Assembly (NCBI GenBank): GCA_902729315.2
Contig: LR746272.1
Span: 2,390,035-2,454,034 of the forward strand
Reading direction: 5' to 3'
Source of the DNA: Spirodela intermedia
Taxonomy: Eukaryota; Streptophyta; Magnoliopsida; Alismatales; Araceae
DNA length: 64,000 nucleotides
The position numbers were made by a program, and so were the translations under genes. Under the pieces are notes generated by a model that saw nothing but the letters and a program-made list of their open reading frames with translations, did not search any database and was not told where the DNA came from. Positions 20,885 through 33,400 of the stretch are shown here, in pieces (the stretch's first letter is position 1; each line of letters opens with the position of its first letter).

Positions 20885-23462
20885 AAACCCAATCAAACCA
20901 AGTTAATATATCACATTGTGATGATCTCTCAAGAAGAGACTACTTGAGAGTCTTTTAGTAAGAATATTTGCTTCTTAGTCCTTTGTGGAGACCAAAAATA
21001 CTAGGATTTGTTTTGATACCACTTACTCACACATAAAATATGAAGTCAATGTAGAAATGAACACATCCAAATTAACTTTATAATGTGATCTGCAACTATC
21101 TTTGTGTTATACTTTGGTGCCAGATCTAAGACTTGGACATACTTCTTACATCTTAATGACATAAGTTGTACCTTAAGAAAATAAGGTACTTGTTTGTGGT
21201 TCATTGAACGCTATCAAAACCCAACTTAACTTGCACTATTTAAAGTACCAAGTTAAAGACTAAAGTACCATCAAAGTAAACTATGTTTGATAACTTTCTT
21301 TAGAGAATACATGATGTATTTGATAATTTATCTATAGGTCGTACATGAACTGACATGTCCAATTAACTACAAATTCAATATATGAATGGAAAATATTGAG
21401 GTCCTGAAAACCTCCACATGTCTTCTATATAAATAAAATTATACATGGTTGGAAATAGTATTAAAATTTACATGTATTAATAATGTATTAATGGGTGTGG
21501 AGATGGGCTTAGAATTATCTATCTTGGCTCATTGAAATAAATGTGTTAGAATATTAAATATATAATATTTTGATAATGACATACACCTAGGAGATAAATT
21601 AAAATATTAATTTATATTTAACATCTGTGCTTAATTTATAAATAACTATTATTTATGTATGAGTTTATATGTAAATAAATATAAATTCAGAAAGAATTTA
21701 GAGTATTAACAAAAAATATTCAAATAGTAACCCAAACAATGCATGTGAATCTCATAATATTTAACTCCCAAATTTAGTAGATTTTACCACTTGAAATTAT
21801 TGTTTCATAATATTTATAGAAACTATGAATGTGGGAAAGTAATGATTAGCCCTCCATAATCAGAGAGAATTAATGAGATAAAATCTGTATAAAAGTTAAC
21901 TTAGTACACCAAATACCCATGTTTAGAAATCATTACTTTCATATAGTCTGGATATCAAATTAATCTATTGAACTGAAATCAAACAACTACTAGTCAACAT
22001 TGAAGTTATGATTTTCTATTTGGAGATCATGATCAATGTGTCTACTAGATGATCAAAATACGTTTGAGATTATTTGGATAAATTTTGATTCTTAACTCAT
22101 TAGTTTATTTTGAGATTTATTATCAATTATATTTTGATGTTAACTAATCTTTATTGGACTTAGTCAAATTGATAAGCTTCAAAAATATATTTTTGTATTT
22201 AGTGGTAGCATGTATTGATTTATTTCAGAGGATATTTGAAGTCTATAGTTCATGTATTATTACCTTTCGGTCATTTAAATATTTAAATATCTTTAGAATT
22301 TAAATATATTGCAACTAAAGACAATATGAGAGTTTTTCAATGAAGTCTCTTTATAAATTAACACCTCTTCAGTAGTTAATGTGTTCTAATTCATCACTTT
22401 TGACCATCTCAAAATTCTTGTTGGCATTTTACAAAAAACATTCTATGTGGATTCAAGAGCTTATCTTTGCTAGTGAAAAAACAAGAAGATGAGTCAAGGA
22501 ATTCAATTTAAGCCAATAACTTTTTTTACATCCAGTCAACTTCCTTATAGGAAGAGGATAGCAAGAATTGTGTCTTTACCATCATCTTCTGCATCAAGTT
22601 TCCAAACTTGTCCTAAGTCAATGCCTTCATCCAAAAATAATACATGGTGAAATACTATATAATACTTTTGGGGAAAAAATAATGATTAAATTGATGTTTA
22701 ATCATTCAAAAGAGTTGAAGCTTGTAATAAACTATTGACCTTCTAGAGCTGTAAATTTAGAAAAGAGTTTTGAGGTGAAATTCTCAAAGGGTTGAGCCCA
22801 ATAATCAACAGTACATTTGTTGAACAATTGCTCTAGTAGAGTGTAATAACACGTAGATTCTTAGATAGTGGACATAGACAAAGAGAAGAACAAAGAAAAA
22901 GAAAAGAAGAGGACAAAAATATGTCATAAAAAGGGGAAGTGAAAATTTATTCTCATATTCTATCTTCTACTTGTAATCCCATGCAAACCAATTAGAGAGG
23001 AGATGTAATCTTCAAACCCATGACCAAAAGTTAGAATGTGGATTGGATGATGAATCTAGGTACTAGATGGTTATTTAAGACAAATAGGGGGAGGATGACT
23101 ACGAATTAGAGGAAGGCTGAATTCATAAACAAGGCTAAATTAGATCAAGTATGTCATTTCGAGGAGTGTAAAACACAAAGATCTATAACTCTTTTCAAAT
23201 TGTATCTTGTGATTTTGAACCATGTGATGATTCATCAACTTTAAACAATTCTTTCTAACATTAAAATGTGAGTATTCATTTTGGGGTATAATGGTGCTAC
23301 TTATATTCAAGGATTGTAGAGTTAATGATTTTACCTTTTATAATGGCTGTGATTTAAGATTTAAGAATGAGTTTTTAAGGAAAAAATTAGAATACATGTT
23401 TTGAAGGAATGATTTAATGATAAAACATTGCTAAGTCGCTAATAATGATCCAAGTTAGCAGG
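20885..23462. other. AT-rich intergenic DNA, no gene seen
   Basis: About 2.6 kb of AT-rich DNA with no long open frame on either strand and no protein motif I recognise. It may be worn-out retroelement sequence, but I cannot assign it. A purine-rich stretch (AAGAGAAGAACAAAGAAAAA) lies near 22877. Confidence 0.5.
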
Positions 23463-25200
23463 TGTAATAAGTATTTATTATCATGAGTTTGATAGTTAGT
23501 TTAATAATATATTTTATACATTAACTCATGAAAAATAACTTAATTTACTTTAAATTGAGAAAAATAGTTTTTACATTATTATGAATTTATCTTTAATTAT
23601 GTGATTTTTATATTCATGTTTTCATATTTAAATAAAGAAAAATAAAATAAATAAATACATATTAAAAATGGGGCAACTTGTTGGCCAATTGGTAGTCAAT
23701 AATTGACCCAAAGGGCACTGTGCTCAAGGGGGTAGACCCAAATTGAACGAAACCGTGAGCTGGACTCAAGTGGCTCAAGGAACCCATATAAAGTGTGTCA
23801 CTCACCTTCCACATCACTTGAGTCAAATTGGTGTATGGGGGCAAGGTATAATCTCATCACACGTGTGTACTTGTGGGTGGACCACCCGATTTAGCCTTCC
23901 CCTAGATGGTTCTAGCCATTTTGTTTATGGGAAAAGGAACTTGTATGTATAAGAGCACCCAAACTTATATACATCCAAAACTCTTTGAAACAATTAATGT
24001 GGGACTAAATTATCAGCTATTCTTGTTGGCTAAGATAATGCCAAAAATGCCCATATATAAAGAGAAGGTTAAACTCTCATATTTTCACTATTTCAATGGT
24101 ATAAGTGAATGTTTTTTACCATTACTTATGTAACCAAGTGATCAGTAGAGGTTTGAATCTCATCGATGTCAAAATTTATGTTTTCTTCTATTTTAACTAT
24201 GTAATATTTCAGTAAAGAAATAGTTAACATAACAAGTACTAGATAGATTTTGTCGATCATTGACAAAATTTTCATTAGTTATAATCAATGATTATCTTTA
24301 GCAACTAAATAAAGATTCTAGATAGCAAAATCATGAATTATTAAAGGAAAATCATTACATGTTGGTCAACAAATAAGCCATTGTTAACGGCAAAAGAATC
24401 CGTTAAGAGATTTGTTGTAATCTCCATAGAGTGTTTTGAATGTAATCAAGAGCCTCATCTCACTTTGAGGACCTAAAGATGAAGCTCCCTAATACATGCT
24501 CCACCTCCATCAAGCTCAACTCTATAGGTGACAGTCATGAGAGAAACTTTACCACCACTTATCTTTGCTTCTTGGACTTTGCATGAAAATCTAGAGAGTG
24601 CTCACATTGTGCGCATTTAAAGATAACCTTTGAGACCATTGACATTATTAAGAAACCTTTTGAACATCAAAAATTTAGACGATCACTATTGCGATGTCAT
24701 TACTTTATTTTCCTTATTGAAACTCATTTAATCTTTAGATTAACAATCGTCTGCTTAAATTTAAGTTTGAAAACTATTTTTTAGTTCATTACAATTCATT
24801 TGGTGCTTACAAATTTAGATCACATTGACCTAAACTTTTGAAATCACTTACACAATAATTATTGAGCAGAACTCCATTTCTCCAAAATCAGCATTCGAGC
24901 GGTGGTGACTAATGCCTGAAGTAAGCGCACGAATTTTCTTCTTTATCTAAATTTTAAAAGGATTTTCTTATAATATTTTAGTTCAAAAATCATATTAAAA
25001 CATATTATTTAATAAAAATTATTAATTTTTTCTTAACATTATGTTACACCATTATGATCAATTTGAAATTTTTCTACTAGCTTTGGAGCCGTTTATTTAT
25101 TTTTGTGGATATAATTCTAAAAGTTCTAAAATTAATACTTTCTAGTTTTATAAATTTTAAATTTATATGATTTAATATACAATGAGTAAGTCACATAACA
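23463..25200 (+). mobile_element. Old, diverged Athila-like LTR
   Basis: The sequence follows the Athila LTR from end to end but with many changes. It starts TGTAATAAGTATTTATTATC (family TGATAAGTCTTCATTATC) and shares the mid-LTR block with a GGTTTGAATC motif near 24150. It ends TATACAATGAGTAAGTCACATAACA (family form ends GTCACATCA). The order of landmarks is kept. No internal region is attached and no clear 5-bp duplication flanks it. It ends 853 bp upstream of the BIOF start codon. Confidence 0.75.
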
Positions 25201-26053
25201 GACACGTCACTATCCGAAATTATCAGTTGCCGACGACGGTCAAAGTGGAGTACTACATTCATAGTACGAAAAAGAAACGTCCCCGTCAAAAGTTGACGGG
25301 CCCTTTGCCGATTCTTTTTTTATCGGGCCTTTGAACCGACTACACGGCCGTCAATTTGTTAATTTATTACGGACGCAGTGACCCAGGATAGCATGCACGG
25401 GTTCTCATTCACTGGGGCTCTTCTTCTGTCCATCATTCCTCTTAAATGAAACCAACCCCTCCGGTTCATGTAAATACTTCGGTATAGATTGATCTACCCG
25501 GCTCCCAGTTTATCCCCGAATATTTCTCCCTTTTCGAGATCTTTTTCATTTTTGCCCTTTTGTATTTGTTTTACTAGTGGTAAGCTTTGACCCTCTCTCT
25601 CTCTCTCTCCGGCTTTACCGGTCGCGAATGGTGCTAGGTTTACCGGTGGTGCCCGGCGAGCATCCATCCGGGGGTCCTACATCTCCGTCTCCATCCCAAC
25701 GGTTAGGATCCGCAATGTTCCGGCGGTCAACACTCGCGAACGGCGTTCAGGCAGCGAAACCGGCGTCCAAGTCCAAAGTGGACTGGCCGGGATTCAACAT
25801 AGGCGTCCGGAATGCGATACGTCGCCGCTATTCAACCAGAGAAGATGCTGGACCGCGGAGCCGAGAAAGTCCACGGCCCGGCGACATTCGAGGGCATCCT
25901 CCTACATAAAGAGGCAACGACGGGCAAAGGTTTGTACCCATCCGGAGCTCAACGCCTGCATCGAGCCACTACTCTTTCCTATCTCGCCAGAATCCCCCGG
26001 GCGTGAAGGCGGCCACTACGCGATCCTACCGCTAACCAGCACGACGAGCAGGC
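25201..26053 (+). promoter_or_regulatory. Upstream region and probable 5' leader of BIOF
   Basis: The last 450 bases are GC-rich, like the gene. A (CT)n tract at 25592-25609 is the kind of pyrimidine-rich element often found near plant transcription starts. An open frame at 25577-25909 (110 codons) and one at 25812-26006 lie here; I do not recognise either product. Whether this is leader, a separate small gene or a relic cannot be decided from the sequence. No convincing TATA box was picked out. Confidence 0.4.
25592..25609. repeat. (CT)n microsatellite upstream of BIOF
   Basis: An uninterrupted CT run of about 9 units, 445 bp upstream of the BIOF start codon. Confidence 0.8.
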
Positions 26054-27979
26054 ATGGCGTCCGTTGAAGCGATGTGGGAAGAGTGGGTGGTCAGGGCATT
26101 CGCGAGGGTCAACAACAACTTTTTGAGCTACTTGCCCAAGGTGTGCCTCGCCAAGCCCAGCGCCGAGGAGGATCCTCTGGCCGACGTCGAGACGTTTGAC
26201 GGCCCCGGCCCTTGGGACCGGACCTTGCTGGAGGTGGAAGTGGAGGACCCCACGGCCCCGGCGAAGGACGGCGAACCGGCTCGGAACCGGATGCTCCTCT
26301 TCTCCGCCAACGACTACCTCAACCTCAGCACCCATCCGGCCGTCCGCAAGGCGTCCGCGAAGGTAGGCTTTCGAGCTCGCCCCCGTTGGAGGTAGAATAA
26401 TGTCCGTCGCGCGTCGCGGTAATCGGTGACCGATTCTGATTCTGTACACAAATACCGAACAGGCGGCTCTGGCGTTCGGAATGGGTCCGCGATCGTCAGC
26501 TATGGCCAGTGGCCAGACCGAGTACCACCGGCGGCTGGAGAATGTCCTGGCGGAGATGCACAAGAAGGAGGCGTGCGTCGTAACCCCCACCGGATTCGCA
26601 GCAAACACTGCCTTCCTGTCGGCGCTCGGAGGCGTCGCCACTCATAACGCTGCGTCGAGGAGGCCGGCGGCGCACGAGAAGATCGCCGTGTTCTCTGATG
26701 CCTTGAACCACGCATCCATAATCGACGGCCTCCGGATGATGGAGCGGCATCATCAAACCGTCGTTTCCGTGTACAGGCATAGCGACATGCAGCATCTAGA
26801 CGAGCTCCTCTCAAACTGCCCTCTCGAGAGGAAGGTGGTCATCACGGACAGGTAACACAGACTGAGTTGATAGCGGCGACCGATCTCCGTTCGGCAACAT
26901 CTTCTTCTCGCTGCTCCTGTGAAGCTTCCGTGCTAAGAGGCCTCCTCCTTTCTTTGCATGGCGCAGCTTGTTCAGCATGGAAGGGGACTTCGCGCCGATG
27001 CTTGACCTCGTGCAACTCCGGAAGAAGCACCGGTTCCTATTCGTCATCGACGAAGTGAGTCATTCGCTTTGTGTTCTCTGGGCGTCGGGGCCGTCTTCTT
27101 TACCGTCTCCCTCTCCCGATCCGGACTGACCCTCGCCGCGTTACAGGCGCATACGGCGTTTGTGTGCGGGAGGAATGGCGGCGGTATCGGAGAGGTTTAC
27201 GGCATCGAAGATCAGATCGACGTCATCGTCGGGACACTGAGCAAGGCCGGGGGATGCCTGGGCGGATTCGTGGCCTGCAGCCAAAAATGGTCGGACCTGG
27301 TCCGGGTGACGGGCCGTCCCTACATTTTCACGACAGCTTCCCCCTTACCCGTCATCGCGGGCGCCTACGGTACTGATCGCAGCGTCCATTCCTTCCGCCA
27401 CTAGTCGTCCGTTCTTCTTCGTCAGATAGACTTAACCGCGTGATTGTCACCACTGCCCTGCGTCATATATTTAACGCAATTTTTCTCTACGCGCGTTGAT
27501 CCCCTGCAGCTGCTGTGACGGTGGCCAAGAAGGAGGTCTGGCGCAGGCAAGCGCTGTGGAACAGAGTGCAGGAATTCGCGACGTTGACGAAGCACCCCGC
27601 AACCAGCCCCATCCTTTCGCTGGTGGTCGGCTCCGAGGACGCCGCTATCTATGCCAGCAAGCACATGCTGGAGCGTGGCTTCCACATCATCGCCATCAGG
27701 CCGCCGGCTGTCGCCCCCGACGCCTGCCGGTGAGTTCTCATTTCCTCTCCCTTCCTCTCCCATCATTCTTCATTTTTCCTGCCACTGCCCCCCCCCCCCC
27801 CTTCCCCCGCCGTCTTCCAGTACCCCTGACCCTAGTCGATGATTTTTGCGTCTTCCAGGCTGAGGGTCACCCTGACGACCGGGCATTCTTCGGAAGACGT
27901 GAGAAGGCTCGTGGCCGCACTCTCGGAATGCATCCCCGGACTCAACCGCCCCGCAGATCAAGTCGTGGCGAGGCTGTGA
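26054..27979 (+). CDS. BIOF: 8-amino-7-oxononanoate (KAPA) synthase, left-arm copy
   Basis: A pyridoxal-phosphate enzyme that joins pimeloyl thioester and alanine to give KAPA, the first committed step of the biotin ring pathway. Six exons with GT-AG introns: 26054-26362, 26463-26851, 26967-27054, 27147-27369, 27510-27729 and 27859-27979. They join in frame to 449 residues, close to the 476 of Arabidopsis BIOF. Visible features: FSANDYLNLSTHP (about residues 84-96), the N-H-A-S-I-I-D-G motif in exon 2, a VIDEAH motif (D261, H264), and GTLSKAGG with the cofactor lysine at K295. The C-terminus ends LRVTLTTGHSSEDVRRL and then ...VARL. The terminal ARL fits a plant peroxisomal targeting signal. 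The start at 26054 is chosen because the N-terminus lines up with plant BIOF (WDRTLLEV). No stop or frameshift is seen. The exon GC content is high. Confidence 0.92.
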
Positions 27980-30470
27980 GGAGCTAAGTAGACGAGCGCC
28001 TGAAGACTCCGCTCTCCAAGGTGGCTGGACGGCTCGATGACACAATCCGGGGATTCCCGCCGGAGTCTTCCCATATGATTATTCTTACTCTTTCTTCTTT
28101 AAAGGGTGCGCGTTTGAACATCATAATCGAATGGGCCTCCGCGAGTTTCTTGGGTTTCAAAGCGGATGGCCTGTATTTGTTCATTACCTTCTTACAAATT
28201 TCTCAACACTTCCCGGAAGCCCGGACGTCGAGGAAGGATACGCACCCAGACACGCGCTCACGCACAAAGAGACGCACACTCATAATTGCATGTGCATGTC
28301 TCTGTTTCTTCATATAGAACGAGACAGAGACGCAGAGAGAGAGAGAGAGAGAGAGACAAAGATGAGATCTGAGAGGGAGATTGTGTGTGCGAGGGTGATG
28401 GCTCTTTTCAACGATCCTCATCTTCATCTTTTATATACATCGATCCACGCGTTAGAACCCTCACTTTTTTCGAATTTGTTTTACAGAACTGATATCTTTA
28501 TCTCTGGCGCACCCAATAGCTCATCCGTATTTCTCTTTCAATAACATTGATTTCCTGATTTAAAACCTTCTCCCAATCTTTATCCTTGACATGCCTGCAA
28601 GAGTCGAATGTCTTAAATATTTAGTGTTAAATGTTGAACTAACCTTAGTCAACCATGGTGGAGTAGGTTTTGATGATTAAAACATATTGAATGCAGACTT
28701 GGTGATGTAGTTATTGTCAATTGTGGGGTTTGCGATATTTCCAATACCTTGATGGTCTCTCATCCAAGGAAACATCTATTTTGTTCTCAAGTTTTATACT
28801 GCACAACTATTCCATAATCTCTTGATAGGAATTAAGGGCAGCAAGAAAATAAAATTTTGAATTTCATCATCATCCAAGGAATTTCATTAGCCCCTTGGAC
28901 TGTGGGTTCCTCCACTCCTTTCATCGCCTCTTTGACTATTATTTATTCCCATCATTATTTTATTCTCTTATTTTTACTATTCCTCATTTACACATTTTTC
29001 TCTCTTATATTTTTAAATTATCCAAATACTTCGTGGACCTTAACTACCCAACCCAAATCACTCATTTTCTTGAATCATCACCCATTAAAAATTCCTCAAT
29101 AAGGCTTCTGGATCTCAAGCCACTTGAACCAACAATAATCTTCAAGATATCACAATTCTTTTTTGCAAAGGTGTATTGATTTTTAAATTATTTGTAAAGT
29201 TGGCCATTATTTTTAAATCTTTGCTCTTAGAATTTGTGAGATTCATAGAATAGCCACCTGTGTGTGAAAGATTGATGGTCCTAACCCTACTTGAGAAGCC
29301 TTGTTTGATTCTTTGAATTAGATAACCTAATAGGTAATTAATGATCTTAATTCTCCTAAAATTATAAAATTATCTAAATATGAAGCCATTAAAATTCTAA
29401 TTTTAATCACCTTTAAAGATTAATGTGTAGCTCTTTTTAAAGGAGATCTATTCTCACTCTTTATCTCGCATCATTTTGGGTTGGTTGTTTGCAGCCATTC
29501 CAATAAGTTGCTCAGAAACAACAAAGATCAGTTTATGTTTTATAATGCATTACTTAGTGGCAATTGATTTTCTTATTTCCTTTACCTCTTAGTAACAATT
29601 GTGTAGACTCCCCTACCCTAAATATTAAAAACACCCACAATTATATATATCCGACCTAATTTTTTGTAGAAAGTAAAAAAAGATAGATAGCTGGTTTCAA
29701 GTGATATAACCATATATGTAACTATTCATGTACTTCATGATGTCACAAAATATTTGTGTAGTCGTGATGGTTGACTTTCCATGTCAACATGAACGAAATC
29801 CTGAATAATTTCAACATTGAATATGTAGAGCCCCAAACATCTTTGAATGAAAAAAATAATGGTGTTATAAAGAACATGACATTGGAGCTAATAGCAAACA
29901 TCTCTAACCATGAATATTGTGCAACTCAGAGCCAGCCTTCACTAATAATGCTTTGGTCCACAAAAAGAGGCTCATAGAGTGGTTGCCTTGAATGCACACA
30001 ACATTAGTGCATTTATGCTGCTTGATCTAGTCCACTGGCCTCTTCACTTTAGGCATCTAAGTCCCAGTGACCTGGGTCTAGCTCATGCTTTTTGCTTCAC
30101 ACCAGTTCTCAATAGTGATTGGCCTCCATGACTATAAGCCAAAGAGTTTAAAGATGAGCTCAATAAGACTTTTTAATTGTTGATACTATAACCTATTTGT
30201 TCTCTCAAATGTGTGGAAATCTTATTGGCAATAGGTGTTCTAGAGCTTCTAAATTGATCTTTTATTGCTTGGTAGCTCATTGGGTCATCATTCTCTCTTT
30301 GAATTTTGAATTTTATCTTATATATGAAATGTTTGCTATATTTCATCTAGTGTTCACTAGTCACTCTACAATATGTCTAATCGGGAACCTGCTCTAGTGT
30401 TATTTTTAACTTAGAAAAAAAGAAGCTTTTAATTAGGTTGTAAAGTTTACAAAGAAAATACAAAATGATC
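27980..30470 (+). other. BIOF downstream region
   Basis: Includes the 3' end of the BIOF transcript, whose exact end is not resolved. A (GA)n tract lies at 28336-28356. Beyond about 28550 the DNA becomes AT-rich. Small open frames (for example 28131-28544 and 29771-29977) recur in the right arm but have no recognisable product. Part of the 28.6-30.4 kb stretch may be the 5' part of the copia relic that follows, but I see no motif that proves it. Confidence 0.45.
28336..28356. repeat. (GA)n microsatellite downstream of BIOF
   Basis: A run of GA units, also present in the right arm as (CT)n at about 61974-61994. Confidence 0.8.
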
Positions 30471-30479
30471 TACATATAC

Positions 30480-33400
30480 ATTTAAGAAGAAAAAATAATC
30501 ACAAAGGTAAATTTTAAATTACTTTATTTTAAAAATTCTTTGATGAATTAGGAACTTTACTTTATTTTAAAAATTCTTTGATGAATTAGGAACTACACAC
30601 AAATTTTCAGTACCTAAAACTCCTTAACTAAATGGAGCCATTGAGAAGAAAAATATGGCCTTAATTGATCTATCTAAAAGCTTGTTGGCAAAATAGTGAT
30701 ATATGTAAACACTTATGGGTTGAGAGTATTAACATGGTATGTTATGTTATAAATAGAGTTTAGATTGGATCAAAGTTGAAGAACATTCGCTATTTCAAAC
30801 CATTCAGATGTAAATGTTTTATTCCCAACAATGGTAAAGAAGAGTTAGAAAAAGCTGATTAGTAAAGTGATGAGAGAACATTTTAAACTCTGGTGGTTAA
30901 AGAATGGATTCATATTAAACTCTTAGAATATATTAAAGTGATTGTGTCAACATAAATTTCATACATAATAAAGAAACTAAAGAAGGACAAGAAGAATTAC
31001 TTTACTTAAAATCGAACACTGATCATGAACATTAATCTAGAACATAGAGATATACTAAGAGTCATCTAACGGACAGTGCCATTGAAGATTTAATTGATAG
31101 AGTTAGAACTAGATCATAAATTAAAGGAGCAAACTTACATGAAATTCACCTCTCAAATTGAATCATAAAATATTAATGTTGGTCTCATAGATTGTGATGG
31201 AATAAGTGCTATATAAGATGAATTTGAATAATTTGAGAGGAATGATGTATAGCATTTAGTTTCAAAACTTGAACATTAAAATATAATCAGATTTCTTGTT
31301 TAGGGATATGTTCAGAAAAAAGGAATAGATTATGAAAAAACTTGTCTCTCTTACTAGACTTGATGCAAGTAGAATCATTTTATTAGTTGCATGTGCCAAT
31401 AATTTTAAAATGAATTAGATGTTAAAAGTGTTTTTCTAAACATACTAATCAAAGAAGAAGTGTAGAAACTTCAATGTTCATTAGAAGTAGATAAAAATAT
31501 ATTTTGATTGTTCAAATATACATTAATAATATTATCTTTGGTTTAAGTGATGAATCATTATGTAATGAATTTTCAACATTGATGAAAAACGAATTCAAAA
31601 TTAGTATGATGACTTAACTGAATTTATTTCTTAGATTGTTAATCAAATAGTTGCAGAATGAAATTTTAATATCTGAAGAAAAATATACTAGAGAACTACT
31701 TAATATTCAAAATGAAAGATCTAAAGTCCAAAAAAACACTAATAGGTACAAACACGAAATTAGAATCTAATGAATATGGAAAAGAAGTAAATCAAAAATT
31801 TACATAAGGATGATCAGATTTTTATTGTATGTAACAGCTAGCCAGCCTAACATTTTATTCAGTATTTACATGTGTGCTAGATATTAATCAAATTTGAAAG
31901 AATGTCACCTTACTACCCTTCAGAAAATCTTTAACTCTCAATTAACATAGGTATTAAGTGAATAGTATCTCAAAAACATAAATTTAAATCTTTTAAGATA
32001 CCGTGATTCAGATTTTTCAAGTTGTAGGATTGATCGCAAGAGCACAAGTGGCTCATGTTTGTTCTTAGGCATAGTTTAATCTTTTGGAATTCTAAGGAAT
32101 AGAACTTCATTATTTTATCCACTAGAGAGTTCGAGTATGTGTCTACAAGAAGCTATTGCACACATATACTTTGGATAAGGTATCAATTGACAGATTATGG
32201 GTTGAAATTAAAATTACCAGTGTATTGTGAAAATATTAGTGCACTAATCTAGCCAAAAATTTGATTATCTACTCTAGAACAAAGTATATCAAGATCATAC
32301 ACCATTTTATCATGGATCATATAAAAAAAGGGATATTGAACCACAATTCATTAAAACATCAAAATAGTTCATTGACATTTTCACAAAACCCTTTCATAAA
32401 AATAGATTTAATTCAATTATCTATGAAGTTGGTGTGTGCAAAATGACTGATATTTTACCTTGAGTTCTTGTTAATAGATGAATGAATGATGAAGTCAATC
32501 ATTTATTTAAAAAATATAGATGAGTCTACTAAAAGAGGGATCAGCCTCATTGTTTCACTATCATTTTCTATTATATTTCATTGTTTACTTTGTGCAGATG
32601 AATTTTTTAAAACATTCAATTTTACAATGTTATTTTAGTTTTATCACAATAGTCCTTTAAAGGAATGAATGACACGTGTTATATTATTACATATCTTATA
32701 AAGTTTTTATATTGTGTTTATAATATTTCATCTATGAAAAGGGTGAGGCTTCACTTGTTCCAAAACTCATCTTTTCACTGTTACTTGTCACTTCAAAAAT
32801 TATCTTCTTACTCTCTCAACCATAAATCTTATGAATATTGTTTATGAGATTTCTACTTGCATCTCGTAAGTTGTCTAATACATAAATGTATTCTTATTGC
32901 ACTTTTTCTACATTACAATCTAGCTATCTTCTCTCACACCAAACTTTGGAACCAAGATGGTTTACACTTGTCATTCCACCCTTCTAACATCCCCTTTTAG
33001 AGAATCTAGATTTCATAATCTTTCTGAGAAAAATAAAAACAAAAATATTATAATTGACTCTTTACATGATAACTTTGGGCTGTCCTCTCCAATGCATACT
33101 CAATCGTCTTTTTCCATTTTAACACTACAAACATTCTATATTTTCAAACAATCACCAATTCTCAACACATCAAATAAAGCACTTTGAGCCCTTCACAAAT
33201 CACTCTCCGAAGTCATTAATCAATCAACTTAGAGAACATCAAATATTTTCTTAAGACTCAACCATCTATGATCTCTCCTACATACACAACAATAGACCCC
33301 ACAACAATCTCCAAACAAATTTATTACCAACCATAGAAACATAACCCTTTATGTCAATTTTTACAACCTTTCCATCAACTACAGAAATAAATCTTCAACT

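Noticed and set aside
27069-27404. Overlapping open frames across BIOF introns as separate genes
   Set aside because: They run through clear GT-AG introns or lie out of phase. The six-exon model explains the conserved protein with correct phases throughout.
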